Assembly: GCA_018241205.1 (NCBI GenBank)
Contig: JAFEEI010000046.1
Location: forward strand, 1 to 48,170
DNA length: 48,170 nucleotides
DNA from: Pseudomonadota bacterium
Lineage (GTDB): Bacteria > Pseudomonadota > Gammaproteobacteria > Burkholderiales > Nitrosomonadaceae
Direction: 5' to 3'
Part shown: piece after piece, positions 27,106 through 35,954 of the stretch
Layout: each line of letters opens with the position of its first letter
Position numbering within the stretch: position 1 is the stretch's first letter
Translations under genes and position numbers: made by a program
The notes under the pieces: generated by a model
Database searches by the model: none
Told to the model about the DNA's origin: nothing
The model's input: the letters and a program-made list of their open reading frames with translations, nothing else

Positions 27106-27160
27106 AGACTCCTCCCAAAAAAACAGACAATTATTATTAACCAATCACTTGAGAATCAGA

Positions 27161-27210
27161 CGCCCCCGTGGGCATATTCCAATGATCTTGCGGTCTCAAT
27201 CACGGGGGCG
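27161..27210. repeat. GC-rich inverted repeat between the small membrane gene and the PII-like gene
   Basis: CGCCCCCGTG (27161-27170) pairs perfectly with CACGGGGGCG (27201-27210) around a 30-base loop. No T-run follows on either strand, so it is not a standard intrinsic terminator. It lies in the leader of the PII-like gene. Confidence 0.6.
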
Positions 27211-27225
27211 TAATCCATACTGCAT

Positions 27226-27426
27226 TTAGCCTGAGCTGTTATCGCTTATAGCCTCGAGATAAACAGGATGACCTGTTTCCAGCGTGGCAACCTGATAAAC
27301 CCTTTGTTGATGGGTCGTCGTAGACGGCCCTGTCGCCGCAGCCAAGTAAAACGTAATCGTGTACAGAATCGTGATTGCATAAACCACAACCAGTTGCGGT
27401 GCTTTTAATAACTCTTTAATTTCCAT
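27226..27426 (-). CDS. Small single-span membrane protein
   Basis: A 66-aa protein; ATG 27426 has GAGG about seven bases upstream. One transmembrane segment (residues ~12-32, LVVVYAITILYTITFYLAAA) follows a short cytoplasmic start MEIKELLKAP, and a ~34-residue polar tail rich in Thr/Gln/Ser would lie outside. No family recognised. It precedes the PII-like gene in the same direction with a 120-base gap containing a GC-rich hairpin, and may be a membrane partner of that regulator or unrelated. Confidence 0.6.
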   Translation of the reverse strand: MEIKELLKAPQLVVVYAITILYTITFYLAAATGPSTTTHQQRVYQVATLETGHPVYLEAISDNSSG

Positions 27427-27760
27427 TTTTTTCCTCTTTTAAGACATTTGCCGGGTATTTATACAAATCAGAAAAAAACGCATAGCTGATTCGGATAAAT
27501 ATCCAGGTTAATAATACGTTCTTTCAGGTTGACAATAAAACTACTAGCCTATCAACCAATCACCCTCATTCGCAGTGACCAAAGAACAAACAAAATAAGG
27601 TTTGATATATAATAGTCGTTTAAATGCAATGATAAAAACCCTACTAACTTAAGATACAAATTAAATATCTCACCCTGGAAGAGATAATACAGGTTGAATG
27701 TCTCGGAGAGAAGTCCAATAAAGTGAAACATTTTGTTTCCTAATTAGATACAATGACACA
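27427..27760. other. Intergenic region between divergent genes
   Basis: An AT-rich 334-base stretch between the small membrane gene (minus) and the LysR regulator (plus). It contains TTGACA (27529-27534) and a TATAAT (27608-27613) but they are not in promoter spacing with each other. It probably carries both divergent promoters; I see no ORF or RNA gene. Confidence 0.4.
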
Positions 27761-28672
27761 ATGCAAGATCTCAATCTTTTCGTTATTTTTGCGCGAGTGG
27801 TAGAAACAGGCAGTTTTGCCGAAGCGGCGCGGCGCATGGATATCTCTCGTTCAGCGGTCAGCAAAGCGGTCGCAAAGCTTGAGAAGGATCTCAGCACCCG
27901 CTTACTTCTCCGCAGCACGCGCCATCTCAGTCTGACGGAATCAGGCGTCGCGCTGTCGGAACATGTGAAACGCATTCTGGAAGAAGCCGAACACGCCGAG
28001 CGGGCAATCAATAGTCTTCATGACGAGCCGCGCGGAACCCTGAAAGTGAGCACGCCAAGCTCATTCGGAACACGCCATATCGCTCCGGCGCTGCCTTGTT
28101 TTCTCGCGCGCTATCCTGAGATTAAAGTTGACTTAACCATTACCGATCATCCGGGCGATTTGATTGAAGAAGGGTATGACGTGCAAATTCGCGTGACCAA
28201 TGAACCCGATCCTAATCTGGTCGCGCGCAAGATTGCACCCGTCCGCCGCATATTGTGTGCAACCCCGCAGTATTTTCAACAACGGGGTATACCCCAAACC
28301 CCGGCCGATCTTGTAAGCCACAACTGCCTCGATTGCGCGCTTTCACCTGAACAAGGTTATTGGCGCTTCGACGGACCGGAAGGCAAGATCAAGGTTCCGG
28401 TATCCGGAACCTTACGGATCAACGATAACGATGCGCTAGCCCAAGCAGTGCTGTATGGATTGGGAATTGCCCTGCTGCCTACGTATACCATTGGCATAGA
28501 ATTACAAAAAGGGCGGCTACAGACGGTGTTGCCGGACTATCTATCCGTAGAGCGTCATATTTACGCCTGCTATCTCCCAAGCCGGCACTTACCCATAAAA
28601 ATACGCGCTTTTATTAATTTCCTAGCGGAACACGTTGGTGACATGCCCTATTGGGACCGGTCTTTAGGATAG
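27761..28672 (+). CDS. LysR-family transcriptional regulator
   Basis: A 303-aa LysR regulator. Residues 1-60 form the winged helix-turn-helix (FVIFARVVETGSFAEAARRM, SRSAVSKAVAKLEKDL), and RLLLRSTRHLSLTESG is the usual wing. Residues ~88-295 are the periplasmic-binding-protein-like effector domain (GTLKVSTPSSFG, PALPCFLARYPEIKVDL, DDNDALAQAVLYGLGIALLP-like segment). The closest recognisable subgroup is CrgA/YafC-like, to which many aldehyde- or redox-linked regulators belong. It stands alone; upstream is a divergent small membrane gene, which may be its target. The start is the ATG at 27761; no clear ribosome site is seen. Confidence 0.93.
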   Translation: MQDLNLFVIFARVVETGSFAEAARRMDISRSAVSKAVAKLEKDLSTRLLLRSTRHLSLTESGVALSEHVKRILEEAEHAERAINSLHDEPRGTLKVSTPSSFGTRHIAPALPCFLARYPEIKVDLTITDHPGDLIEEGYDVQIRVTNEPDPNLVARKIAPVRRILCATPQYFQQRGIPQTPADLVSHNCLDCALSPEQGYWRFDGPEGKIKVPVSGTLRINDNDALAQAVLYGLGIALLPTYTIGIELQKGRLQTVLPDYLSVERHIYACYLPSRHLPIKIRAFINFLAEHVGDMPYWDRSLG

Positions 28673-28820
28673 ACACTGTATATTCAACAAAGTCAGATAA
28701 AGCAAAAAACTGCCCCATTTCGGACGGATGACACTTGCAATGAAAGTGATCACCGTATTCAATCCAAATAAGATTATTGGGCGAAAAATATCTTATATAT
28801 TACCTTAGGGGAAACTACTG

Positions 28821-29513
28821 ATGGCAATGACAACTTGCAAGGAAAGTAAAACTCATATCTATACAACCGCTGAGTCTTGGTCACAACACGATATCAAGGA
28901 AAAGAAGATATATTACTGCGCCATAATTGTCGCAGCGTTTCTCGGGATGATCCTTTTATCAGCAACTGCGCTTGGCTATACCGGAGCAACTTCATCCACT
29001 CCATCCAAATCCACCCCAAATGAGTCAGCTAAAACTGAACCAGCCACCACTTTTACTGAATCAAAAAAGATCATTGAAGAGGTTGAAGCGCGCCTCAAAA
29101 GCAATTCAGAGCACTTAAAGAAGTACTATGGCACGTCTAGTCAAGTGAAACAGGCCACCACAGACCTCGTCAAACTTGCCGTAATCAAGGGACTTTACGA
29201 GAAATCAGGCAAAAAAGAAGAAAAGAATCTTGGCACTCGCGCAACCACCCTCATTTTGAGAGTTTCTCAACAACAACGTACTATTTACGCATCTGCTACA
29301 GAAGAAATCTTCGTCAAGAGCGGCATGGACGTCAAGGTTACTGCCAATGGCGCAAAAAAAGACCAATTGACTCTCAAGTATGTGCTTATGTCTAAGCCGC
29401 TTGTATACAAGTTCCAGAATGAGGTGAAGCTCTCTGACCAAGCTCGTGTTCTCGGCTTCAAGAAGATCATTTACTCTGACGGTTATAACACGAGCTGGAC
29501 AGTAGACCTCTGA
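28821..29513 (+). CDS. Membrane-anchored protein of unknown function
   Basis: A 230-aa protein; GGGGA lies about nine bases before ATG 28821. A ~35-residue cytoplasmic start, rich in Thr/Lys/Cys, is followed by one transmembrane span (residues ~32-54, YYCAIIVAAFLGMILLSATA). The outer part has a Thr/Ser/Pro linker, a charged helix (ESKKIIEEVEARLKSNSEHL), and a beta-rich C-terminal domain with SGMDVKVTANGAKKDQLTL. No family recognised. It is preceded by ~150 bases without features and followed by a convergent lipoprotein gene. Codon use is more AT-rich than that of most neighbours, which could mean recent acquisition. Confidence 0.75.
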   Translation: MAMTTCKESKTHIYTTAESWSQHDIKEKKIYYCAIIVAAFLGMILLSATALGYTGATSSTPSKSTPNESAKTEPATTFTESKKIIEEVEARLKSNSEHLKKYYGTSSQVKQATTDLVKLAVIKGLYEKSGKKEEKNLGTRATTLILRVSQQQRTIYASATEEIFVKSGMDVKVTANGAKKDQLTLKYVLMSKPLVYKFQNEVKLSDQARVLGFKKIIYSDGYNTSWTVDL

Positions 29514-29633
29514 TTTTCGTTTAAAAACTCATTCATGCTGGACTTATTTTATTTGTGAGATATCGAAACCATGACAAATGCTGCCCTTAAATTGATGCCT
29601 CCTTTCTAAGATACAGATTTCACCGAAACTAAC

Positions 29634-29972
29634 TCATCGTGCATGAATCAATTGACTCGGCACGGGTATGGTTTGGGTCATTTTTGGCGTGGCCAGTTTC
29701 GTACTCCAGCGGATAAACGGCAGGTCCTGGTTTACCGCAGTCTGCGTGGTTGCCGCATACAGGTTGCAATCCACGCCTCTACGGGTAACTTCGTTGGTCC
29801 ATTCTTCGCGGATTTTCTCAGGCGCCAGCGTCGCGACGGCTAACCGCTCGCAGAGCTCATAATTGGCCGACCATTGGTTGCGCAATTGCCGCTGCGCAGG
29901 GTCGCTGCCGTATATTCCGTACGAAGTGCAGCCGGTAATCAGCAAGATGGATGCGATGAGCAGTAATTTCAT
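29634..29972 (-). CDS. Small lipoprotein
   Basis: A 112-aa protein with a lipoprotein signal: MKLLLIASILLITGC, where LITGC is the lipobox and Cys15 the acylated residue. An in-frame ATG four codons upstream (29984) is possible but less suited to a signal peptide. The mature part is short, with a conserved-looking NQWSANYELCERLAVATLA helix and the ending PVPSQLIHAR; two further Cys could form a disulfide. The pattern recalls small envelope lipoproteins of unknown function. It follows a secreted-protein gene on the same strand (33-base gap), so the two may be cotranscribed. Confidence 0.75.
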   Translation of the reverse strand: MKLLLIASILLITGCTSYGIYGSDPAQRQLRNQWSANYELCERLAVATLAPEKIREEWTNEVTRRGVDCNLYAATTQTAVNQDLPFIRWSTKLATPKMTQTIPVPSQLIHAR

Positions 29973-30005
29973 AATGGTGTGCATAGGATGTAGTGATCCG
30001 TTTTT

Positions 30006-30395
30006 TTACCAAATCTTGCTGGCCGTATAAGGCACCCCGTTTGGCAGTGAGCAATTATAATTGGGATTGATCGGGCGGCATGATCGCTGTGTCAAGGTTA
30101 ATGTTGTCGATGAAGTAAACACGACATCGGTGACGGCATCGATATTGTCGTTAATCAGACGCGTCAGCTGTACGGTACCATCCTTGATGTCACCCCATGA
30201 TGCGCCCCATCGTCTATTGCCATCGAAATCGGGCGGATTGAGACCGACAAAGATCAATCTGCCGTTATTCTCCGAGGTCATGATATAGCCCGCTTCCGGT
30301 AAATCGTCTACCGTCCAAATGCCGTCGTAGGGACCGGCAGCGTGAACAAGCCCCGCAGGCAGACACAAGAGCAACGCGCTAATGATTTTCTTCAT
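30006..30395 (-). CDS. Secreted protein of unknown function
   Basis: A 129-aa protein with a Sec signal peptide (MKKIISALLLCLPAGLVHAA, cleavage after HAA). GAGGAGG lies about ten bases upstream of ATG 30395. The mature part is ~109 residues and looks like a small beta barrel: YDGIWTVDDLPEAGYIMTSE, GRLIFVGLNPPDFDGNRRW, SSTTLTLTQRSC and PINPNYNCSLPNGVPY, with two Cys likely paired. No enzyme motif is visible. Located upstream of the lipoprotein gene on the same strand. Confidence 0.75.
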   Translation of the reverse strand: MKKIISALLLCLPAGLVHAAGPYDGIWTVDDLPEAGYIMTSENNGRLIFVGLNPPDFDGNRRWGASWGDIKDGTVQLTRLINDNIDAVTDVVFTSSTTLTLTQRSCRPINPNYNCSLPNGVPYTASKIW

Positions 30396-30472
30396 ATTCC
30401 ATTTTCCTCCTCAAGAGATGCCGCTATTTTTTAAGAAAAGAATCCAAGCAAAGACAAAGCCGCACTGGCTAA

Positions 30473-30612
30473 GGAAGCTCTGAAAAAGGTAGCGAGCGAT
30501 GATCAGGCAAGGCGAAATCAGGTGAAAAAGCGCAATTTACATTGCGTAAATGAGCATTTTGAGCCTGATTTCAACGCAGCTTGAACGAGCGCAGTCATTT
30601 TGCAGAGCTTCC
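30473..30612. mobile_element. MITE-like element 2 (IS5-type ends), at the stop codon of the HerA-like gene
   Basis: A 140-bp element with inverted ends GGAAGCTCTGAAAAA and GGAAGCTCTGCAAAA (reverse complement of the right end), flanked by a perfect CTAA duplication (30469-30472 and 30613-30616). No ORF inside. Its size and CTAA target agree with the element at 26317, though the interiors differ. The right CTAA supplies the reverse-strand TAG stop of the HerA-like gene. Confidence 0.75.
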
Positions 30613-32133
30613 CTAACGCCGTTTCTGCCCTAATATCGACCCGAGCACGCCACGGGTAATCTCGCGCGCAATCGACGAGCCGACCGAACGGGCGGCGCTT
30701 TTTGCAAAGGCATCGAGCACGCTTTCGCGCCGTCCGCCGCGCTTATTGGACGAACCGAGCAGCAAATCACCCAACTCGGACAGAATTCCTTCGCCTGCGG
30801 GTTTATGCACACTTCCGGAACCGCCCGTTTGAGTTGAATGACCCAGCGGTTTTTCAGCGCCGCCGCGTGCTTGCAGCAATTCAAAAGCGCTTTCGCGGTC
30901 GATTTCCTGCTCGTAGACACCGGCCACAATCGACGACTGCATCAATTCCTTGCGCTCGTCCGCTGTGATCGGACCGATCTGGCTGACCGGCGGCACGATC
31001 AGTGCGCGTTCGGTCACGCCGGGCGAACCATCCGCATCGAGAAAAGAAACCAGCGCTTCGCCGACCGAAAGTTCGAGAATCGCTTGTTTGACGTTCAATT
31101 TCGGATTGGGCCGCATGGTTTCGGCGATCGCGTTCACCGCTTTCTGATCGCGCGGGGTAAAAGCCCGTAACGCATGCTGCACGCGATTGCCCAGTTGACT
31201 CAACACTTTCTCGGGGATATCGAAAGGATTCTGCGTGACGAAATAAACGCCGACGCCTTTGGAGCGGATCAGCCGCACCACCTGCTCGATTTTTTCCAGC
31301 AGCGCGGGCGATGCCATGCTGAACAACAAATGCGCTTCGTCAAAAAAGAATACCAGCTTGGGTTTCTCGCGGTCACCGGTTTCCGGCAGATTTTCGTACA
31401 GCTCGGACAACATCCACAGCAAAAAGGTGCTGTACAGCCGCGGCGAGTTCAACAATTTATCGGCGGCCAGAATATTGACGACACCCTTGCCGTCGATAGT
31501 CTGCATCAAATCCTCGATATTCAGCATCGGTTCGCCGAAAAACTTGCCGCCCCCCTGTTTCTCGATCTGCAACAAACCGCGCTGAATGGCGCCGATCGAA
31601 GCCGGCGACACGTTGCCGTATTGCGTCTTGAACTCGTCCGCATGATCGCCGACAAATTGCAGCAGCGCGCGCAAATCCTTCAGATCGAGCAACAACAAGC
31701 CATGATCGTCAGCGACTTTAAACACCAAAGTCAGCACGCCTTCCTGCGTTTCGTTCAGATTCAGCAAGCGCGCCAGTAGCAACGGTCCGAGATCGGAAAT
31801 CGTCGCGCGAATTGGATGACCGTTCTCCTGCAATACATCCCACAGCGTCACCGGAAAACCTTGCCATTGCGGCGCATCCAGTTGCAGCATATCCAGTCGG
31901 GCTTGCATTTTTGCGGACAGCGATCCGGGCTTGCAGATACCGGTCAAATCGCCTTTGATGTCCGCCATGAATACCGGCACACCGATGCTGGAAAAGCTTT
32001 CCGCCAGTTTCTGCAGCGTCACCGTTTTGCCGGTGCCGGTCGCGCCGGTGATGCAGCCGTGGCGCGTCGCCATCGCGGGCAAAAGGGCCACATCGGATTT
32101 ACCGGTTTTGGCGATAATCAATGATTCGGTCAT
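30613..32133 (-). CDS. HerA/YjgR-like ATPase (DUF853)
   Basis: A protein of about 506 aa; I prefer ATG 32133 ([14 protein letters not shown]), which fits the start of YjgR-type proteins, over the ATG at 32166. Walker [15 protein letters not shown] lies near residue 28, Walker [14 protein letters not shown] near residue 265, and [15 protein letters not shown] is the sensor region of HerA/FtsK-type ATPases. The C-terminal ~100 residues are Gly/Ser-rich and end in GSILGQKRR. Relatives are DNA-translocase-like enzymes of uncertain role. The gene ends exactly at a MITE. It is divergent from the glucokinase gene with about 150 bases between. Confidence 0.9.
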   Translation of the reverse strand: MTESLIIAKTGKSDVALLPAMATRHGCITGATGTGKTVTLQKLAESFSSIGVPVFMADIKGDLTGICKPGSLSAKMQARLDMLQLDAPQWQGFPVTLWDVLQENGHPIRATISDLGPLLLARLLNLNETQEGVLTLVFKVADDHGLLLLDLKDLRALLQFVGDHADEFKTQYGNVSPASIGAIQRGLLQIEKQGGGKFFGEPMLNIEDLMQTIDGKGVVNILAADKLLNSPRLYSTFLLWMLSELYENLPETGDREKPKLVFFFDEAHLLFSMASPALLEKIEQVVRLIRSKGVGVYFVTQNPFDIPEKVLSQLGNRVQHALRAFTPRDQKAVNAIAETMRPNPKLNVKQAILELSVGEALVSFLDADGSPGVTERALIVPPVSQIGPITADERKELMQSSIVAGVYEQEIDRESAFELLQARGGAEKPLGHSTQTGGSGSVHKPAGEGILSELGDLLLGSSNKRGGRRESVLDAFAKSAARSVGSSIAREITRGVLGSILGQKRR

Positions 32134-32284
32134 AGCGTTTTTCACAGAAATCAAGAAAGAAGTCATTGTAAGTCAAACGGCGGCAAAGGCAATCGAAACA
32201 TCCCCTGTGCACCGCGGTATACTATTGTCCTGGCTCGTCACTTTTTCCATTCATCTTGAGAAGATTCCAGGGATTGACCGGTAC

Positions 32285-33286
32285 GTGAATACACAGCTCA
32301 TCTACGGCGACATCGGCGGCACCAAAACCGTTCTGCAACTGGCTGAGATTGCCGATGGCGGCATCCGGGAATGCTGCACCAAACGCTACGACAGCGCGGC
32401 TTTTGCCACCTTTTCGGATATCCTGCAAGATTTCCTCGATCAAGCCACAACCCATCCCCCAATGGTAGGATGCTTCGCAGTAGCCGGACCGATTGCCGCG
32501 CAGCAAGCGACTTTGACCAACCTGCCCTGGCATATCAGCAGCGCGGACATCGCGCATGAATTTTCAATGACAGCGGTCAAGCTCATCAATGATTTCGAGG
32601 CTGTCGCACTCGCTGTTGACAGTCTACCGTCCACCGACCTGATTACGCTACAAACCGGACAGCCGCATGCGCACGCCATGCGCGTGGCACTCGGCGCCGG
32701 TACCGGAATGGGTGTGGCGTGGCTGACGTGGATCAACGGCCGATATTTTGCGCTGCCGACCGAAGCGGGCCATATCGATTTCGCTCCGCTCACCTCCTTG
32801 CAAGCCGGTTTGCTCGAATGGCTGCAACAGCGCTTCGGTCATGTGTCCGTGGAACGTTTGCTATCCGGTTCGGGGCTCACAAATATTTTTAAATTTTTGC
32901 AAATGCAGGCGGCAACACCAGATTTACCGGCCATCGAGCTGGAGGAAGACAGCGGTGCTACCATCACCGCTCTTGCTCAAATCCAGAAACACCCGGTGGC
33001 GTTGCAAGCGCTCGAATTATTCGCCGAGATTTATGGCGCTTATGCAGGTAATCTGGCGCTTGCCGGACTGTGCCGCGGCGGCGTCTATGTCGCGGGCGGT
33101 ATCGCACCGAAAATAATCGATACCTTGCGCGCTGGCGGTTTTATGCGCGCATTCCATGCAAAGGGAAGATTCTCCGCCTTGCTGCACGAAATCCCGGTAC
33201 ATGTCGTCACCAACCCGGTGGCCGGTTTGCTCGGCGCACGGCAGGAAGCGCAGCATTTGCTGCAAAACTATGAGGAAAAGCCATAG
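32285..33286 (+). CDS. glk: Glucokinase
   Basis: The protein is about 333 aa. I place the start at GTG 32285 (VNTQLIYGDIGGTKT), with AGGGA upstream; the longer open frame covers the neighbouring gene on the other strand. It belongs to the Glk-type ROK/hexokinase fold: GDIGGTKT phosphate-1 loop, KLINDFEAVALAVD with the catalytic Asp, LGAGTGMGVAWL phosphate-2, EAGHIDFAP, and GGVYVAGGIAPKI adenosine motif. It phosphorylates glucose with ATP. Glucan phosphorylase follows 100 bases downstream on the same strand, so the pair would feed glycogen breakdown and free glucose into glucose-6-phosphate pools. Confidence 0.93.
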   Translation: MNTQLIYGDIGGTKTVLQLAEIADGGIRECCTKRYDSAAFATFSDILQDFLDQATTHPPMVGCFAVAGPIAAQQATLTNLPWHISSADIAHEFSMTAVKLINDFEAVALAVDSLPSTDLITLQTGQPHAHAMRVALGAGTGMGVAWLTWINGRYFALPTEAGHIDFAPLTSLQAGLLEWLQQRFGHVSVERLLSGSGLTNIFKFLQMQAATPDLPAIELEEDSGATITALAQIQKHPVALQALELFAEIYGAYAGNLALAGLCRGGVYVAGGIAPKIIDTLRAGGFMRAFHAKGRFSALLHEIPVHVVTNPVAGLLGARQEAQHLLQNYEEKP

Positions 33287-33385
33287 CACAACCGCACATT
33301 GACTGGATTCGAAGCGCTGAATCCAATCAATCAGCCGGTTCACGGTGTATCATATCAACGCTTATTCGCAACGAGGAGAACCGCC

Positions 33386-35941
33386 ATGTTTTCACGCACT
33401 GCCTTCACCATTACCGTCAACCCCAAAATACCGCCGCGCCTGAAACGCTTGGAAGAGCTGGCCAACAATCTCTGGTATAGCTGGGATCGCGCCACACGCA
33501 CGCTGTTTTCGCGGCTCGATCCGTATTTATGGGAAGCGGTGGGACATAACCCGAAGGCATTTCTCAAACGCGTGGACGAATCGGTGCTGCAGAAAGCGAC
33601 CGAAGACCGGGTTTTTCTCGCGACCTACAACAGCATCCTGTCCACGTACGACTCGTACCATGACGCATCCGCGCTGAAAAAAAGCAACGGCGGATTGAGT
33701 TCGCAAGATCAGGTCGCGTATTTCTGCTTTGAATTCGGTTTTCATGAAAGCTTGCCGATTTATTCCGGTGGCTTAGGGATTCTGGCCGGCGATCACTGCA
33801 AAGCCGCCAGCGATTTGCACTTGCCCTTCGTCGCCATCGGTTTGCTGTACCGCCAGGGCTATTTCTCCCAAACCATCGACAGCCGCGGCAATCAGCAAGT
33901 CACCTACACTGTCGCCGATTTTGAAGATCTGCCGGTGACCCCGGTGACGCATGCGGACGGCTCGGACATGCATATCCAAGTACCCCTGTTGCAGCGGCAA
34001 GTCACCGCCAAAATATGGCAGGTAAAAATCGGCCACGTCACGCTTTATCTGCTCGATACCGATTTACCGGAAAATTCCCCGCAAGACCGCTATATCACGC
34101 ACAATCTTTACGGCGGCGACAGAACCATGCGCATCGAACAGGAAATCATCCTCGGCATGGGCGGCGCGCGCGCGTTGCAAGCGCTCGGCGTCAAACCGAC
34201 CATATGGCATATCAACGAAGGCCATGCCGCGTTCATGATTCTTGAGCGCATTCACAATCTGGTGCAGCAAGGGCTGGATTTTGCCAGCGCCCTTGAGAGC
34301 GTGGCGGTGAATACGGTGTTTACCACCCACACCGCGGTGCCTGCCGGGCACGATCACTTCAGCGCGGAGACGATGCAAACTTACTTTAGCAGCTTCTACC
34401 GCAGCCTGAACATTACGCACGAAGAATTCATGGCGCTCGGCCACATACCTGGCAGCCCGGATTTCAATATGACCGCGCTGGCGATACGCGGCTCGCGCAC
34501 GCACAACGGCGTCAGCAAAATACACGGCGGCGTATCGGCGAGTATCTGCCGCGATCTATGGCCGCAGATCGAACCGGAAGAAAATCCGATGGCGTACATC
34601 ACCAACGGCATCCATGTGCCGACGTTCCTGGCGCAGGAATGGTCCGATCTGTTCGACCGTTACCTCGGCCACGAATGGCGCAGCAAAATGTGCGACAGTG
34701 CCTACTGGTCGCGCATCGATGCGATTCCCGATCATTTGTTCTGGAGTGTGCGGCAATCGTTGAAATCACAGATGTTTTACGGTATCCGTTCGCGCATCAC
34801 CGAACAAAACGCCCGCAATCGCGGCTCCGAAGCACATCTCGACCGGCTGCTAAAGTTTATCGATCCAATCAATCCCAACATTCTGACGTTGGGTTTCGCG
34901 CGCCGCTTCGCTACATACAAACGTGCCACTTTGCTGTTCGAGAACCTCGATTGGCTGCGGAAAATTATTCTCAATCAGGAGCGCCCTGTGCTGCTGATTT
35001 TCGCCGGCAAAGCGCATCCGGCCGATGTGCCGGGTCAGGATTTGATCCGCCGCATCAGTCAAGTCGCGCATTTTCCGGAATTCGAGGGGCGGCTGCTCTT
35101 GATCGAAGGTTATGACCTGCGTCTCGCCCGGCGGCTGGTCGCCGGTGTCGATGTGTGGCTGAACAATCCGATCTATCCGCTGGAAGCCAGCGGCACATCG
35201 GGAATGAAAGCAGGTATCAACGGCGCGATCAATTTGAGCGTGCTCGACGGCTGGTGGGGCGAAGGCTACGACGGCAAGAATGGCTGGGCGGTCAAACCCG
35301 GCCCGGAAGACATGGAAGGCATCGTGCGCGACCAGGAGGAAAGCCGCGCCTTATATGAAATCCTGCAAGATCAGGTGGTCCCGTTGTATTACAACTACGG
35401 TAAGCTCGGCTACTCGCCGGAATGGGTGAAAATGGCCAAGCATTCGATGATATCGCTGCTGCCCAGCTATAACGCCACCCGCATGGTCGACGAATACGTC
35501 AATAAATTTTATTGCCCGGCCAGCGATAAAGGCACGCTGTACGCAGCCAATGATTTCAGCGGGGCAAAAACTATCGCCGTGTGGAAAACCAAAATCCGCC
35601 GCGCCTGGCCCGGTGTTTCGCTACGCCGCTTGGATACGCCGTGCGAGCGCATTTATTACGACGAAACGCTGACTTTCAAGGTCGCCGCCAAACTCAACGA
35701 TCTCGCGCCGGACGATATCGTCATCGAGCTGCTGATATGCCGTCAATTCAAAACCACCCGGTTATGCAATTTCGACCGTTTCAAGTTTGAATTCATCGGC
35801 ATACAAGACTCAGGCGAACACCTGTTTGAACTCAAACTGACGCCGGAATTATGCGGCAAGCAGGAATATTTCATCCGCACCTACCCGTACCATTCGCTGC
35901 TGACCCATCCGCTGGAAATGGGATTGATGGTATGGCTGTAA
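33386..35941 (+). CDS. glgP: Alpha-glucan phosphorylase (GlgP, DUF3417 type)
   Basis: An 851-aa protein; ATG 33386 has GAGGAG seven bases upstream. The N-terminal ~100 residues are the DUF3417 module (RLKRLEELANNLWYSWDRAT), marking the shorter, non-MalP class of alpha-glucan phosphorylases. The substrate/phosphate region YSGGLGILAGDHCKAASDL and the pyridoxal-phosphate lysine K608 in SGTSGMKAGINGAINLS are present, followed by LDGWWGEGY. It releases glucose-1-phosphate from glycogen. Length is normal. Glucokinase lies directly upstream; the outer-membrane channel gene is convergent, with 13 bases between stops. Confidence 0.95.
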   Translation: MFSRTAFTITVNPKIPPRLKRLEELANNLWYSWDRATRTLFSRLDPYLWEAVGHNPKAFLKRVDESVLQKATEDRVFLATYNSILSTYDSYHDASALKKSNGGLSSQDQVAYFCFEFGFHESLPIYSGGLGILAGDHCKAASDLHLPFVAIGLLYRQGYFSQTIDSRGNQQVTYTVADFEDLPVTPVTHADGSDMHIQVPLLQRQVTAKIWQVKIGHVTLYLLDTDLPENSPQDRYITHNLYGGDRTMRIEQEIILGMGGARALQALGVKPTIWHINEGHAAFMILERIHNLVQQGLDFASALESVAVNTVFTTHTAVPAGHDHFSAETMQTYFSSFYRSLNITHEEFMALGHIPGSPDFNMTALAIRGSRTHNGVSKIHGGVSASICRDLWPQIEPEENPMAYITNGIHVPTFLAQEWSDLFDRYLGHEWRSKMCDSAYWSRIDAIPDHLFWSVRQSLKSQMFYGIRSRITEQNARNRGSEAHLDRLLKFIDPINPNILTLGFARRFATYKRATLLFENLDWLRKIILNQERPVLLIFAGKAHPADVPGQDLIRRISQVAHFPEFEGRLLLIEGYDLRLARRLVAGVDVWLNNPIYPLEASGTSGMKAGINGAINLSVLDGWWGEGYDGKNGWAVKPGPEDMEGIVRDQEESRALYEILQDQVVPLYYNYGKLGYSPEWVKMAKHSMISLLPSYNATRMVDEYVNKFYCPASDKGTLYAANDFSGAKTIAVWKTKIRRAWPGVSLRRLDTPCERIYYDETLTFKVAAKLNDLAPDDIVIELLICRQFKTTRLCNFDRFKFEFIGIQDSGEHLFELKLTPELCGKQEYFIRTYPYHSLLTHPLEMGLMVWL

Positions 35942-35954
35942 GGCCTTCGATGCA

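Noticed and set aside
31931-32284. N-terminal extension of glucokinase
   Set aside because: It would overlap the HerA-like gene antisense; the glucokinase fold begins right after GTG 32285.
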